NCBI GenBank assembly: GCA_022821965.1
Contig: JAJECN010000048.1
Coordinates: forward strand, 1-36,725
Source: Candidatus Poribacteria bacterium
GTDB taxonomy: Bacteria > Poribacteria > WGA-4E > WGA-3G
Length of the DNA: 36,725 nucleotides
Direction of reading: 5' to 3'
The notes below the pieces were generated by a model that ran no database searches, had not been told where the DNA came from, and saw only the letters and a list, made by a program, of their open reading frames with translations. Each line of letters starts with the position of its first letter. The first letter of the stretch is position 1. Below are positions 7,479 to 16,221 of the stretch, one piece after another. The position numbers and the translations under genes are program-made.

Positions 7479-8497
7479 TACAAAAGCTTAGCGATCTCGT
7501 CCGTCTCAAAAATAGGTAGCGGTTGTCGTGTACCAATGGTATCTTCCAACCACAGTCCATGCTCAACTGGCAAAAACTCTCCGATAATGTCGGCGTTGAT
7601 ACCAGCCGCGCCGAGGGCTTGGCAGATTGTTTCGCCTTTTTCAGGTTCCGATGCAATTAACATAGCACCAGACGAAATAACACCGAGCGGATTGAGTCCA
7701 AACATATCACACAACGTCCGTGTTATATCGCCATACAATAGGGGCGAACCCAACAGTTTATCTGAATAGACAATCACTCCTAACTCAGATGCAGTTGCCA
7801 ACTCATACACGGCAGTTGCAACACCGCCCTCTGTGACATCGTGCATAGCGTGTACACCGCCGGTGGCGATCGCAATTTGTGCATCTTTTAGGACGGAAAT
7901 TCCGGGATCCATGAGATAATTCTTCGCTTGTTCCAAGAATAGGGCATCGCACTTTTCACGCAACGGCTTTTCACACTCACGCGCGATGATCGCAGTGGCT
8001 TCAATGCCAAGTCCTTTTGTGAGAATCAGGACATCCCCTACGCAGGCATCCGTCGAAGTGAACAAGGCGTTTTTGTGGGTAACCCCCATCATCTGTCCTA
8101 TAACAACGGGTTGTGTTACGGCTGGCGTAACTTCGGTATGTCCACCACACAGCGCAATGTCGAACGCCGCACACGCCTGCGTGAGTTGTGCCATAATATC
8201 GCGTACCATTGCAGGTGTCGTTGCGTCTTCGGGTAACAGCAAGGTTACCAACAACCATTTCGGTACAGCCCCCATCGCTGCAATGTCGTTGCTATTGACG
8301 CATACCACATACCATCCAATATCTTCAGTCGCAAAGGTAATCGGATCACTGGTGGCAACGAGGTAGTTGTCCCCTAACGCAATGACAGCGGCATCTTCAC
8401 CAAGTTGTGGACCGACAACAACATCTGCGTTTCTATTGTACGTGGGTAGAAGTTCTTTTAAAAAATCGTGTTTCAGTTTCCCAACAGGCAGATTCAT
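7478..8497 (-). CDS. AIR synthase-related (PurM/HypE-like) ATP-binding protein
   Basis: A 339-residue member of the PurM/HypE/ThiL/SelD fold. Near residue 30 is GEDAAVI, then DPITFATEDIGW and NSNDIAAMGA, which match the metal/ATP-binding N-terminal strand and loop of HypE and PurM; CGGHTEVTP and HDVTEGGVA are further family motifs. Such proteins bind ATP and activate a carboxamide or similar substrate. HypE itself ends in a Cys that carries the cyanide ligand; this protein ends EIAKLL, so it is not a functional HypE by that test. The ATG at 8495-8497 starts 11 bases after the membrane-protein stop, which implies cotranscription. The longer open frame overlaps that gene and was discarded. The substrate is unknown. 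Confidence 0.8.
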   Translation of the reverse strand: MNLPVGKLKHDFLKELLPTYNRNADVVVGPQLGEDAAVIALGDNYLVATSDPITFATEDIGWYVVCVNSNDIAAMGAVPKWLLVTLLLPEDATTPAMVRDIMAQLTQACAAFDIALCGGHTEVTPAVTQPVVIGQMMGVTHKNALFTSTDACVGDVLILTKGLGIEATAIIARECEKPLREKCDALFLEQAKNYLMDPGISVLKDAQIAIATGGVHAMHDVTEGGVATAVYELATASELGVIVYSDKLLGSPLLYGDITRTLCDMFGLNPLGVISSGAMLIASEPEKGETICQALGAAGINADIIGEFLPVEHGLWLEDTIGTRQPLPIFETDEIAKLL

Positions 8498-8508
8498 ATT
8501 TCTCGCTT

Positions 8509-10437
8509 TCAAATAAAAATCTTGTAGGTCCGCAAGCCGAGTGTAGGTCCAATGATCGCCCAAATACTCCCAATGACGTAATCGCCTAAGATTAGTCCTA
8601 AAAAGAGTGGCGCGACCTGACGATGCAGCTTCAAACCTCCGTGTCGTAAAATCATTAACTTCAAAAACCACGCCACAAAGAAGGCAAACCAGAAGTAGTC
8701 CATCGCGAAACTGATTGCCAGCGCGTAGCCCGCCGGGTGGAAGGGCCACCACAAGAAATGCATCCGCATATACATCATCACAAACGTCAGAAGCGCGCCG
8801 ATGCCCATAAAACCGATGCCGACCATATTCGGCTCGGTTGGATTATGTAACCACCGCTGGAGCCGACCGAACGACTCTCTGCCGACCCATCCCTTGAATC
8901 CACCCGCCTTCGCCACGGCACCATTTCGGAAGGTGATGTCAAGATTTGCCCAAAAAGTCGCTAAAATACCGATAACAATAGCGATCAGCATCGCTACCCA
9001 TAAACGTCGGTTGCCCATTCCGGTCGATTCCGCCAACTTGAACGCCTCAATTTGATTCGGCATCGGGTGATTGCGGTAACCACGATTAAACCAATAGAAC
9101 AGCGACATAATGGTGAGGCTACTCGTATCAAACTGTCGAGTCCCACTCACCGTCGCCAACATATCGTGCGGGTTGACATAGTAAATCTCATGCGGTGTGC
9201 CGAGTTCCGCCCGGACACGAGTGATAGCAAAGGAGAGGAGAAAATAAACACCAAAGAAGACCCCCGCAACCCATAACGCCATTCCCGCTATAGAGGAAAA
9301 GATACCGAGCGCGACAAGCGATCCGAGAATTCCTAAGAATGCGGCACGATACGGCATCGGTTCGTCCGAATCATCAAGACGCGATTTGAACCCGAACACC
9401 TTTTTCAATACCTCACTCAAGTGCCGCCGCGTGACCCAAACTGCAAGTAAGAAGAGCGCAACCCACGCGCCATACGCCTGTTCGTTCAACGCCGGAAAAT
9501 AACGGGTCCCAAGCGCAGCGGCGATCACAAATTCTGCTAAACGCACAACAAAGAAAAACCAACACGAGAAGGAAAGGTCCAAGGGCAGGAAAAATGCTAA
9601 CCCGACAGCAAATGGATAGACAGAGATACGGGTTCCACGAATAGCACTCCACGGACGATCAGTGAAAATATCTCGGAATACGGCGGTCCGTTTGATATAA
9701 GGAATCTCTGGAAACTGCGGGAAAAGGTAGTGAATCCCGTTAATCACGCCGATGGTTACAGCAATGCTGAAGCCAACCCACATCATCCGATTCTTCAGCA
9801 AGAGGATTCCGCCATCTTCTGAAAGTCGAAGCGGGAGTTGGATAATCGGATACGCCAGTTTCTCCTGTTCCGCCCACCGTTTCCTCACAAGTGTATTGAT
9901 GCAAAGCATCATAAACATCATAATGAGGAAAAAAAGCCCCCAGAATACCAACGGTTTTGCCCAAATAGAAAAGTTGCGCTTTGTATAGAAGGTGGCTTCG
10001 CCCTCATAAAAGCCTTGTAGACTCTGTGCGTCGGAAACGGTGAGCCACGTCGGTAGATACCGAAAAAAGAGTGCCTGCCACTCATTCTCTTCTGTCGCAA
10101 ATCGGAACGGATGCGCGATACTACCGAACATATTTTGCATCGTGTCGTGTCCGGCAAATGTGCAGGAGATTGCCACCATGATGTAGATAGCAAGCAACTC
10201 ACCCTGCTGTAGCATCTGTCGAGGGGCAAGACGTTTCAACACGCAGTTAGCGACAACACAAACGAACATAATAAAAACGGGCTGAATAAAAAGGGGTAGG
10301 CACGAACCATCAAGGGAGTAGTACTTTACCTCAACAATCGTCATCCAGTAGACATTGATCGGAATAAATAAAATACCTAAGAGAAGCGAACGTCCAGTAA
10401 TGCGCGCTGATAGGATTGAAGTTTTTTGTTCATTCAT
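8509..10437 (-). CDS. Polytopic membrane protein, DUF6785/DUF6784 type
   Basis: A 642-residue membrane protein with roughly 14 hydrophobic segments spread from residue 15 to the C-terminus. A soluble loop lies between about 430 and 480 (contains GTPHEIYYVNPHD and GTRQFD). Tryptophan-rich stretches and RAELGTPHE recall the DUF6784/DUF6785 proteins common in Planctomycetes and Poribacteria, whose function is unknown; an oligopeptide-transporter-like role is only a guess. The ATG at 10435-10437 is preferred over an upstream TTG at 10446; AGGGG lies 12 bases before it, which is long spacing. It is the first gene of the three-gene cluster ending at 6730. Confidence 0.75.
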   Translation of the reverse strand: MNEQKTSILSARITGRSLLLGILFIPINVYWMTIVEVKYYSLDGSCLPLFIQPVFIMFVCVVANCVLKRLAPRQMLQQGELLAIYIMVAISCTFAGHDTMQNMFGSIAHPFRFATEENEWQALFFRYLPTWLTVSDAQSLQGFYEGEATFYTKRNFSIWAKPLVFWGLFFLIMMFMMLCINTLVRKRWAEQEKLAYPIIQLPLRLSEDGGILLLKNRMMWVGFSIAVTIGVINGIHYLFPQFPEIPYIKRTAVFRDIFTDRPWSAIRGTRISVYPFAVGLAFFLPLDLSFSCWFFFVVRLAEFVIAAALGTRYFPALNEQAYGAWVALFLLAVWVTRRHLSEVLKKVFGFKSRLDDSDEPMPYRAAFLGILGSLVALGIFSSIAGMALWVAGVFFGVYFLLSFAITRVRAELGTPHEIYYVNPHDMLATVSGTRQFDTSSLTIMSLFYWFNRGYRNHPMPNQIEAFKLAESTGMGNRRLWVAMLIAIVIGILATFWANLDITFRNGAVAKAGGFKGWVGRESFGRLQRWLHNPTEPNMVGIGFMGIGALLTFVMMYMRMHFLWWPFHPAGYALAISFAMDYFWFAFFVAWFLKLMILRHGGLKLHRQVAPLFLGLILGDYVIGSIWAIIGPTLGLRTYKIFI

Positions 10438-10506
10438 CGAGTGCAATTACCCCTGAGACTTACTGACATCATCAGAGATCAGCGATTGACCGCTCTTAAA
10501 ACATTG

Positions 10507-12342
10507 CTAACGGTAGGTTCTAACGATCTCTGAAATAACACCCGCTCTATTTTTCCAATTCATGCGGGCAGGTGGGATGAGATAAATGCCGTCAATCGCG
10601 CATTCATCTTGATTGCGGATGTCCCGAACCAATTCTAAGCACAATTGCATACCGAGTTCGTGTCCAGCGGTATCACCAAGGTCTCGGAATTTGTCAACGA
10701 TAAACTGAGGGATGTAAAGCCCCAAATTATCGCGTAAGTAGGATGCACTACGAAAACTTGTGAGTGGCAAAATACCGTAAAGGATCTTTATACCGAGATG
10801 TTCTGTCGCTCGCTGTGCTCTCACGATGTCCTGATAGGTCCAAACGGGCTGGGTATAGGCGAACTTCGCCCCTTGTGCCACTTTGTTTGCCAGATGCTTG
10901 ACGTGCGGCTGCAGATTCTCAGCAATCGTGAAGCCTCCACCGTAATAGAAACCGCACGGTTCACCAATCGACGAACCGTCGGCGAGTTCCCCTTGATTCA
11001 ACCGAGAGATGAGTCTCATCAGTTGAACCGCCCCGCGAACATCGGGAACAAGGCTTGCTGTCTCATAAGGACCGACTTTCGGATGATCACCGGATAAGGC
11101 AACAACACCGCGAATACCCAATGCTTCCGCCTCAAGTAGATGTGATTGCATACTGATGAGATTACGAGATCGGGTTGTCCAATGGATGAGCGTCGGAATT
11201 TGGGTTGCCTGTTGAAGGCGATACGCTGTGGCAATAGCCCCGATGTTCACTGCCGCACCGGAATTATCAGTCACATCAAATAGGTCTACCCCTATTGCGG
11301 CAAGACCTTTTGCCTCCTTCAACATTGCCCGCAACTGTGGAAATGTATTGGCGCGCATCTCTACACTTACGATACACTCGCGTGTTTCAAATACCTGCTG
11401 CACAGGGTTATCAGTGGGCACTTTGGACGTTGACCGAATCTTTGGGAGAACAAAGATGCGTTGTTCACGCTTTACAGGTTTGCGTTCTGCGACAGCCTGT
11501 CGAATTTTCGCAGTATATGCCGGTGTCGTGCCGCAACAACCACCAATCATGTTCGCGCCGAGTTCAATTAATTTTCCGACGTAGTCCCTGAAGACCTCAG
11601 CCTCAACTGTGTAGGAGAGCGCAATTTCCCCTTGCTCTACTCTCGGATTACCAGCATTGGGCTGCACCACAATAGGGGCTTTGATAACGGGGGCAAGGAG
11701 TTCCATCGCCTCAACGAGATCATGTGGACCTCTACAGTTGATACCGACTGCATGTGCACCGAACTGTTCCAATTCTTGTGCAAAGACGCGTACATCCAAT
11801 CCAGCACCCACAGTGCCGCCTGAAACACCACTGATTTCAACGATGACCGGAACATCGTAAGTGAGTGCCTGTTTTGTCGCAATTTCCGCTTGCTTGGGAG
11901 AAACGAAGGTCTCAAGTACAAGAAGATCAACGCCTCCCTCAACAAGCACGTCCATCTGTTCCTTGAATAGCCGTCGGATTGTCTTGCTGGAAGGGACTGG
12001 CGTATCTAAGGTTTGGAACGGAATTTGCCCTACGGAACCAGCCACATAACAGGTGTCTTGGGCAGCCTCGCGCGCCAGCAATACGCCTGCCCTGTTAATT
12101 TCCTCAACCTGATCAGCCAAGTCGTGGATAGCCAATGCCTCCCTATTTGCCTGATAGGTGTTCGTTTGGATGACCTCGGCACCTGCTTCGATGTAGGCAC
12201 GGTGAACCGCTACGATCTTATCAACATACTCTGCAGAAATATTGCATGCATCAACACATTGTAAATATGCTGGAATCCGTTTGCGGAGTTCGGTTCCAAT
12301 AGCACCATCACACACTAAGACTCGGCGCGCGAGGGCTTCCAT
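10507..12342 (-). CDS. Bifunctional homocysteine S-methyltransferase / 5,10-methylenetetrahydrofolate reductase
   Basis: A 611-residue fusion. The N-terminal half (about 1-290) is a Pfam S-methyl_trans barrel with DGAIGTEL at the start and zinc ligands C203 (GINCRG) and C269, C270 (GGCCGTTP). The C-terminal half (about 310-600) is a MetF-like barrel with VSVEMRA, LSGDHP and FAYTQPVW. The architecture matches B. subtilis YitJ: it makes 5-methyl-THF and can methylate homocysteine to methionine. There is no cobalamin-binding module. The ATG at 12340-12342 is chosen; an in-frame GTG at 12402 would add 20 residues encoded by the repeats at 12375-12417. It stands alone between 61- and 169-base gaps. 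Confidence 0.9.
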   Translation of the reverse strand: MEALARRVLVCDGAIGTELRKRIPAYLQCVDACNISAEYVDKIVAVHRAYIEAGAEVIQTNTYQANREALAIHDLADQVEEINRAGVLLAREAAQDTCYVAGSVGQIPFQTLDTPVPSSKTIRRLFKEQMDVLVEGGVDLLVLETFVSPKQAEIATKQALTYDVPVIVEISGVSGGTVGAGLDVRVFAQELEQFGAHAVGINCRGPHDLVEAMELLAPVIKAPIVVQPNAGNPRVEQGEIALSYTVEAEVFRDYVGKLIELGANMIGGCCGTTPAYTAKIRQAVAERKPVKREQRIFVLPKIRSTSKVPTDNPVQQVFETRECIVSVEMRANTFPQLRAMLKEAKGLAAIGVDLFDVTDNSGAAVNIGAIATAYRLQQATQIPTLIHWTTRSRNLISMQSHLLEAEALGIRGVVALSGDHPKVGPYETASLVPDVRGAVQLMRLISRLNQGELADGSSIGEPCGFYYGGGFTIAENLQPHVKHLANKVAQGAKFAYTQPVWTYQDIVRAQRATEHLGIKILYGILPLTSFRSASYLRDNLGLYIPQFIVDKFRDLGDTAGHELGMQLCLELVRDIRNQDECAIDGIYLIPPARMNWKNRAGVISEIVRTYR

Positions 12343-12374
12343 GAAGTTATCTTTTTTTGAAATAGAATAGTTGT

Positions 12375-12417
12375 CAGTTATCAGTTCGTTCACTTCGTTC
12401 ACTTTCAGTTATCAGTT
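12375..12417. repeat. Short direct repeats upstream of the methionine-synthesis fusion gene
   Basis: CAGTTATCAGTT occurs at 12375-12386 and again at 12406-12417, with two copies of CGTTCACTT between them. Similar low-complexity wording (GGTCATCGGTCATCAG) occurs at 5491-5506 ahead of nirA. These are probably related intergenic repeat debris. They explain why the long GTG start of the adjacent gene is unlikely. Confidence 0.55.
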
Positions 12418-12511
12418 AAGAGAATATGTGGTTGTGCAAAACAATTGCGGCTGCCACACGCTTAACTGACCACTGGCAACTCTCACTGCGAGGCAAACCG
12501 ACAACTATTCC

Positions 12512-14125
12512 TTACTTGATTATATCCCCAGCACTTTCAGTCGGGATATAATAATAACCGAAGATAATGCACATCTCATCCTCAGACGTAAGGCCGAATA
12601 TGAGTGGTTCATTTGTATCGTAGTTGTTGTGGACACATTGGAACTTGATTGTATCATCCGAATCTAAGCGGAGGACTGGATCAAAAAGGTCAATGGGGGC
12701 ATCGTCGTAAGCGACACTCCGATGCAGTAAATCGCCTGTTGAGCCCTGAAAAATTTCAAACAGTTCGCCGTGCCGATGCATGTGAGATGTTAATAAAAAG
12801 ATGTTTAACGCTGTCGTCGGGTCGTGCCCTCTGCGCTCCAACTCATCTTCAATATACCATGTCATTTTAGCGACACGCGTTGTTCCAGGTGGCACGTTAA
12901 TTTGACGATTAGAAACGAAAATTTCAACTGCCTCGTATTGGACTTCTTCCTCTGGAATCGTATAGATGTTAACGTAGGTTTCGCCAATCAGCGTCTCGTC
13001 ACCGAGCAGATTGATGTAGTGCGAATTGAGGTCGTAAAGAGTGTCGCCGGGCAGTCGTAAGCCTACACCTTCAGGGAACTCAAAGAGGGTATCATCGGTT
13101 TGCGTTCCAACAACGAAAAGCCTATCAACACCAAAATTGCCGAGTACCAGCGGATCATCTGTGTCAAGTTCACGGAAAGCATCTGCTGGATCAACACCAA
13201 TTCCAGGTGTGATACCCCTCCCTGGAACACCGTTCGCCAAACCTTCTTCGGTAAACCGATATAGAATGAAGTGATGGCTACCAGCAGGATAGAAAATCTC
13301 TACTCTATTAATAAAGATGTCTCCCTGTACCGGATCTCCGTTTTCATCAGTGATTTGGGTGGCGTAGTAAATTTCCCGTTCAGTCCCGGGTTCAATCTTG
13401 AACTGCGGTAAACGAAGTTGATACCCTTCTCCAAGTGGTGGTGGCGCGGGCGGTTCAAACTTTTCGTCAGGATCGCGTAGGACACCGAGGTCCCCGATCC
13501 CTGCTATTTTACCGGTCTGTGGCGCGCCTGCCTCAATCCATGTACGAACCGCATCTATTTTCCCAGTGTGGAGTACACCGCCACCAAATGGCATTCTGGC
13601 ACCCTGTTCCGGTGCTGCGGGTCCCATCAGTTTCGTTAACAGAAAACTGTTCTCTGGATTGCCCGGGTCAACGAGTTTCATACCTGCTGCCGCTGCCGCT
13701 GGGTTGTTTGGGACAGCCCCAACCAAATTTTCGTAAGAAAATCCGTAGGTGAGATTCAAACCAAAAGAATTTGAAGGTGGCGCGTGGCAGGCACTGTTCG
13801 CACAACTCCTATCAAATACGTACTCCTGAATATCGTGATACGCTGAGTTTTCATCGGGGGCAGTTTGTCCAAAACTATTGCTCACCCGAACGAGGTCCAG
13901 GATATTGATGATCCCATCGCGATTTACATCAGGATCCTGCTCCGCATTGCGATCCCTCGGTTGTCCAAAGGACGCAGAGACAAGCACTAAGTCTTGGATA
14001 TTCACGATCCCATCTTTGTTAACATCCTCCAGCAGCGTCGGAAGATTACCGTGCCCAAGTGCAGAAAAGGACACACCACCTACCAGCAGAAGAATGAGCA
14101 TAGAATAAACGATTTTTTTAAACAT
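12512..14125 (-). CDS. Secreted dockerin + cytochrome c + copper type II monooxygenase-like protein
   Basis: A 537-residue exported protein. In order: signal peptide (1-24); two dockerin-like calcium loops (DVNKDGIVNIQDL, DVNRDGIINILDL); a heme c site CANSACH (C108, C113, H114; CX4CH spacing) in a cytochrome-like domain with a late MPFGGG; then a domain resembling peptidylglycine and dopamine beta-monooxygenase. All six expected copper ligands are in order: H284-H285 (SHHF), H369 (NSHYI), H448 and H450 (SHMHRHG), M518 (DEMCI). It probably hydroxylates or otherwise oxidises an organic substrate outside the cytoplasm, with the heme domain as a built-in electron relay; the substrate is unknown. 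The ATG at 14123-14125 is used; an upstream TTG lies inside the GGAGG motif. Confidence 0.8.
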   Translation of the reverse strand: MFKKIVYSMLILLLVGGVSFSALGHGNLPTLLEDVNKDGIVNIQDLVLVSASFGQPRDRNAEQDPDVNRDGIINILDLVRVSNSFGQTAPDENSAYHDIQEYVFDRSCANSACHAPPSNSFGLNLTYGFSYENLVGAVPNNPAAAAAGMKLVDPGNPENSFLLTKLMGPAAPEQGARMPFGGGVLHTGKIDAVRTWIEAGAPQTGKIAGIGDLGVLRDPDEKFEPPAPPPLGEGYQLRLPQFKIEPGTEREIYYATQITDENGDPVQGDIFINRVEIFYPAGSHHFILYRFTEEGLANGVPGRGITPGIGVDPADAFRELDTDDPLVLGNFGVDRLFVVGTQTDDTLFEFPEGVGLRLPGDTLYDLNSHYINLLGDETLIGETYVNIYTIPEEEVQYEAVEIFVSNRQINVPPGTTRVAKMTWYIEDELERRGHDPTTALNIFLLTSHMHRHGELFEIFQGSTGDLLHRSVAYDDAPIDLFDPVLRLDSDDTIKFQCVHNNYDTNEPLIFGLTSEDEMCIIFGYYYIPTESAGDIIK

Positions 14126-14156
14126 AACTATTAATTTAACCTCCAAATGTTCGACG

Positions 14157-14882
14157 TTAACGCAATTCTTTTTGCGTCGTATCTTTGAAAAGTTCTGTTT
14201 TTGAAATGAATCGATATTTTAAGAGTGTCCACGCGGCAAAGAATCCGTCCGACCAAAATCGGAGTTTCTTGCCTTCCTTCTTCGTACGCGGGAAATAGGA
14301 AACTGGCACCTCATCAATGTGATAGCCAGCGCGCAAAATTTTGGCTGTGACCTCCGGACAGAATTCAAATCCTTCACACGTTAAATTTAACCGCGTTATC
14401 AGTTCCGTTGAAAAGGCTTTATAACCAGTAGACTCATCAGTAATTCGACACCCATAGAGAAAATTCGTGTAAGCAGCAAGAATACGATTCGCTATGAAGT
14501 TATGAAGGCTGGCGTTCCCTCGTCCATTTAGAAATCTTGAGCCGTAAACCACCTGAACGTTCTCCTTTTGCAGCGAATTCAATAGTTCAGGGAGATCCGC
14601 TGGTACCAATTCCATGTCCGCATCTTGAATAACTACCACTTCTCCGTTTACGTATGGAAGCCCACTCCGAATCGCGAAACCCTTACCCCTATTTTCTTTA
14701 CAATGCACGATTGTCAATTCATAAGTCGCACGCAGCTCCTCAAGCACTTCGTAAGTCCCATCAGTCGAACCATCATTAACAACAATAAGCTGTTTCTCAA
14801 ATGGCAGGGCACATAGTGCCTCCAGCACCTGTCCGATTGTCTGCTCTTCGTTAAACGCAGGAATGATCACAGATACCAACAT
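14157..14882 (-). CDS. Family 2 glycosyltransferase (dolichol-phosphate mannose synthase-like)
   Basis: A 241-residue GT2 enzyme. The N-terminus shows the GT-A fold motifs SVIIPAFNEE, VNDGSTDGT, KENRGKGFAI and the metal-binding IQDADMELVP (DXD-type). The later DESTGYKAF matches polyprenyl-phosphate sugar synthases. It probably moves a sugar from a nucleotide donor to a lipid phosphate on the cytoplasmic face. No C-terminal membrane helices are present, so it is the soluble DPM1 type. Its stop is 31 bases before the copper-monooxygenase ATG, so they may share a transcript. The ATG has no clear ribosome site; a degenerate copy of the narB repeat sits immediately upstream. Confidence 0.85.
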   Translation of the reverse strand: MLVSVIIPAFNEEQTIGQVLEALCALPFEKQLIVVNDGSTDGTYEVLEELRATYELTIVHCKENRGKGFAIRSGLPYVNGEVVVIQDADMELVPADLPELLNSLQKENVQVVYGSRFLNGRGNASLHNFIANRILAAYTNFLYGCRITDESTGYKAFSTELITRLNLTCEGFEFCPEVTAKILRAGYHIDEVPVSYFPRTKKEGKKLRFWSDGFFAAWTLLKYRFISKTELFKDTTQKELR

Positions 14883-14892
14883 TTTCTAATTT

Positions 14893-14921
14893 ACTTTGCA
14901 GTTCGGTGAGGTGGGTTAGAG
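14893..14921 (-). repeat. Third copy of the narB-upstream dispersed repeat
   Basis: The stretch containing GCAGTTCGGTGAGGTGGGTT matches the repeat at 2324-2361 with two substitutions in the core, and has the same orientation relative to the downstream minus-strand gene. It lies between the SDR and glycosyltransferase genes; the rest of that 184-base gap shows nothing else clear. Confidence 0.55.
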
Positions 14922-15066
14922 GCTTCAAGTGCCTCTCCGTATATCCGCGGGCAACGTCGTTGCCTGCTGCATTCCTTGTCTAAAGATTTTAGCACACAAC
15001 AACGGCGGGTGCAGAACCGACAAGAAAACCTTCTTACGAGATCACCTTGACCGTGTGCAAACTAAA

Positions 15067-15858
15067 TTAGAGAAGCGATTTCACCATGCCGCCATCCACC
15101 TGAATCGTCGTTCCAGTGATGTAACTTGCACGTTCCGAAGCGAGGAATACAACTAAATTTGCGAACTCATCGGGGTCACCAATTCTACCGAGCGGGATGT
15201 CCGCTGTCATATTGGCAAGTGCCTCATCAAATGTGATGCCTGCCTCTTCCGCACGTACCGTTGCGAGCTGCTGGATGCGATCCGTAAAGATAATGCCCGG
15301 ACAGACGTTGTTAACGAGGATTTTGTCTGGCGCTAACTCCGTGGCGAGCGTCTTCGCAAAACCGATTACACCTGTCCGTGCCATATTCGATAACATGAGA
15401 TTATCCACAGGTTGCTTAACAGAAACAGAGGTAAGATTGATAATTCGTCCACCCCCACGCGCCTGCATCGTCGGGACAACAGCACGACAGAGATTTATCG
15501 TACTCATCAAATTCAACTGGACCGCGTCCTGATAATCCTGTGCTTCCAAGTCATCAAACCGTCCGGCTCTGGGTCCACCGGCGTTGTTAACTAAGATATC
15601 AATACCACCAAAGTGATCAATCGCTGTATGAATGAGGCTTTCAACCTGTTCCGGCTGACTAACATCGGTCGGCACCGCTAAAACTTCAGTGCCAGTCTGT
15701 TTGCGAATGTCATCTGCTGTTGCTTCTAATATGTCGCCATCTCTCGCGCAGATGGTGACTTTTGCTCCCTCCTGTGCCAAACCGAGAGCAATTGCGCGTC
15801 CAAGCCCCTTGCTTGAGGCACCTACGACTGCTATCTTATCCGTAAGTCCAAGATTCAT
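15067..15858 (-). CDS. SDR-family oxidoreductase with altered catalytic residues
   Basis: A 263-residue short-chain dehydrogenase/reductase-like protein. The Rossmann motif is GASSKGLG, followed by NNAGG (normally NNAG) and a Ser in LTSVSVK at the usual catalytic position. By alignment to the helix IGFAKTLATELA, the catalytic Tyr-x-x-x-Lys is replaced by Ser-x-x-x-Arg (SNMAR). This is seen in a divergent FabG-like subgroup, so classical carbonyl reduction may be lost or altered. The C-terminus GTTIQVDGG is typical. The ATG at 15856-15858 has only an A-rich stretch before it. A near-consensus promoter lies about 200 bases upstream. NAD(P)H-linked redox activity is likely but the substrate is unknown. 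Confidence 0.85.
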   Translation of the reverse strand: MNLGLTDKIAVVGASSKGLGRAIALGLAQEGAKVTICARDGDILEATADDIRKQTGTEVLAVPTDVSQPEQVESLIHTAIDHFGGIDILVNNAGGPRAGRFDDLEAQDYQDAVQLNLMSTINLCRAVVPTMQARGGGRIINLTSVSVKQPVDNLMLSNMARTGVIGFAKTLATELAPDKILVNNVCPGIIFTDRIQQLATVRAEEAGITFDEALANMTADIPLGRIGDPDEFANLVVFLASERASYITGTTIQVDGGMVKSLL

Positions 15859-16221
15859 CTTTTTATTTTAACTGTGGGCTCTTGGGCATCGCTCCACTCC
15901 GTTTCGCGATGGTGTCTGGTGAATTGAGAGGCAACCGAGGATATATGCGGTTTTAATGTTTTTCTCTCTGCTCCCCTTTTGACTCATTTCCATAATTTTA
16001 CGAACCACTGCCACAACGCCCTACATCCTTTCAAAAAACGGAATTGATTTTACCAGATTAAGTATAACACTACGGCAGTGTAATGTCAAGCATAATTTCT
16101 ATTATCCCGAAAACGGCAGGTGTGGTCTCATGAAGGTTTAAGGATATAAATAATGAGGCACTTAGGGGGTTCATTGTCTAAATTAGGATTTGCAGGATGA
16201 TGGTCCCCAGCGGTGCCGTTT
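15859..16221. other. Noncoding gap with small inverted repeats and a promoter
   Basis: No gene is visible in these 363 bases. It holds a CATCGC/GCGATG hairpin (15887-15911), the promoter at 16061-16089, and a 10-base inverted repeat GAAAACGGCA (16109-16118) / TGCCGTTTTC (16214-16223) whose distal arm overlaps the stop of the upstream WD40 gene. No T-run terminator for that gene is apparent. Confidence 0.5.
16061..16089 (-). promoter_or_regulatory. Near-consensus sigma-70 promoter of the SDR gene
   Basis: On the minus strand a perfect TTGACA (16084-16089) and TATACT (16061-16066) are separated by 17 bases. The spacer contains an inverted repeat ACACT-5-AGTGT, a possible operator. Transcription would start near 16054 and give a leader of about 195 bases before the SDR gene. 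Confidence 0.7.

Noticed and set aside
7396-7656. N-terminal extension of the methyltransferase
   Set aside because: It runs through the palindrome and the end of the PurM-like gene in another frame, and the residues are of low-quality composition. The ATG at 7395 gives a normal-length family member.
8498-8752. N-terminal extension of the PurM-like protein
   Set aside because: It overlaps the end of the membrane-protein gene. The ATG at 8497 begins directly before the family domain.
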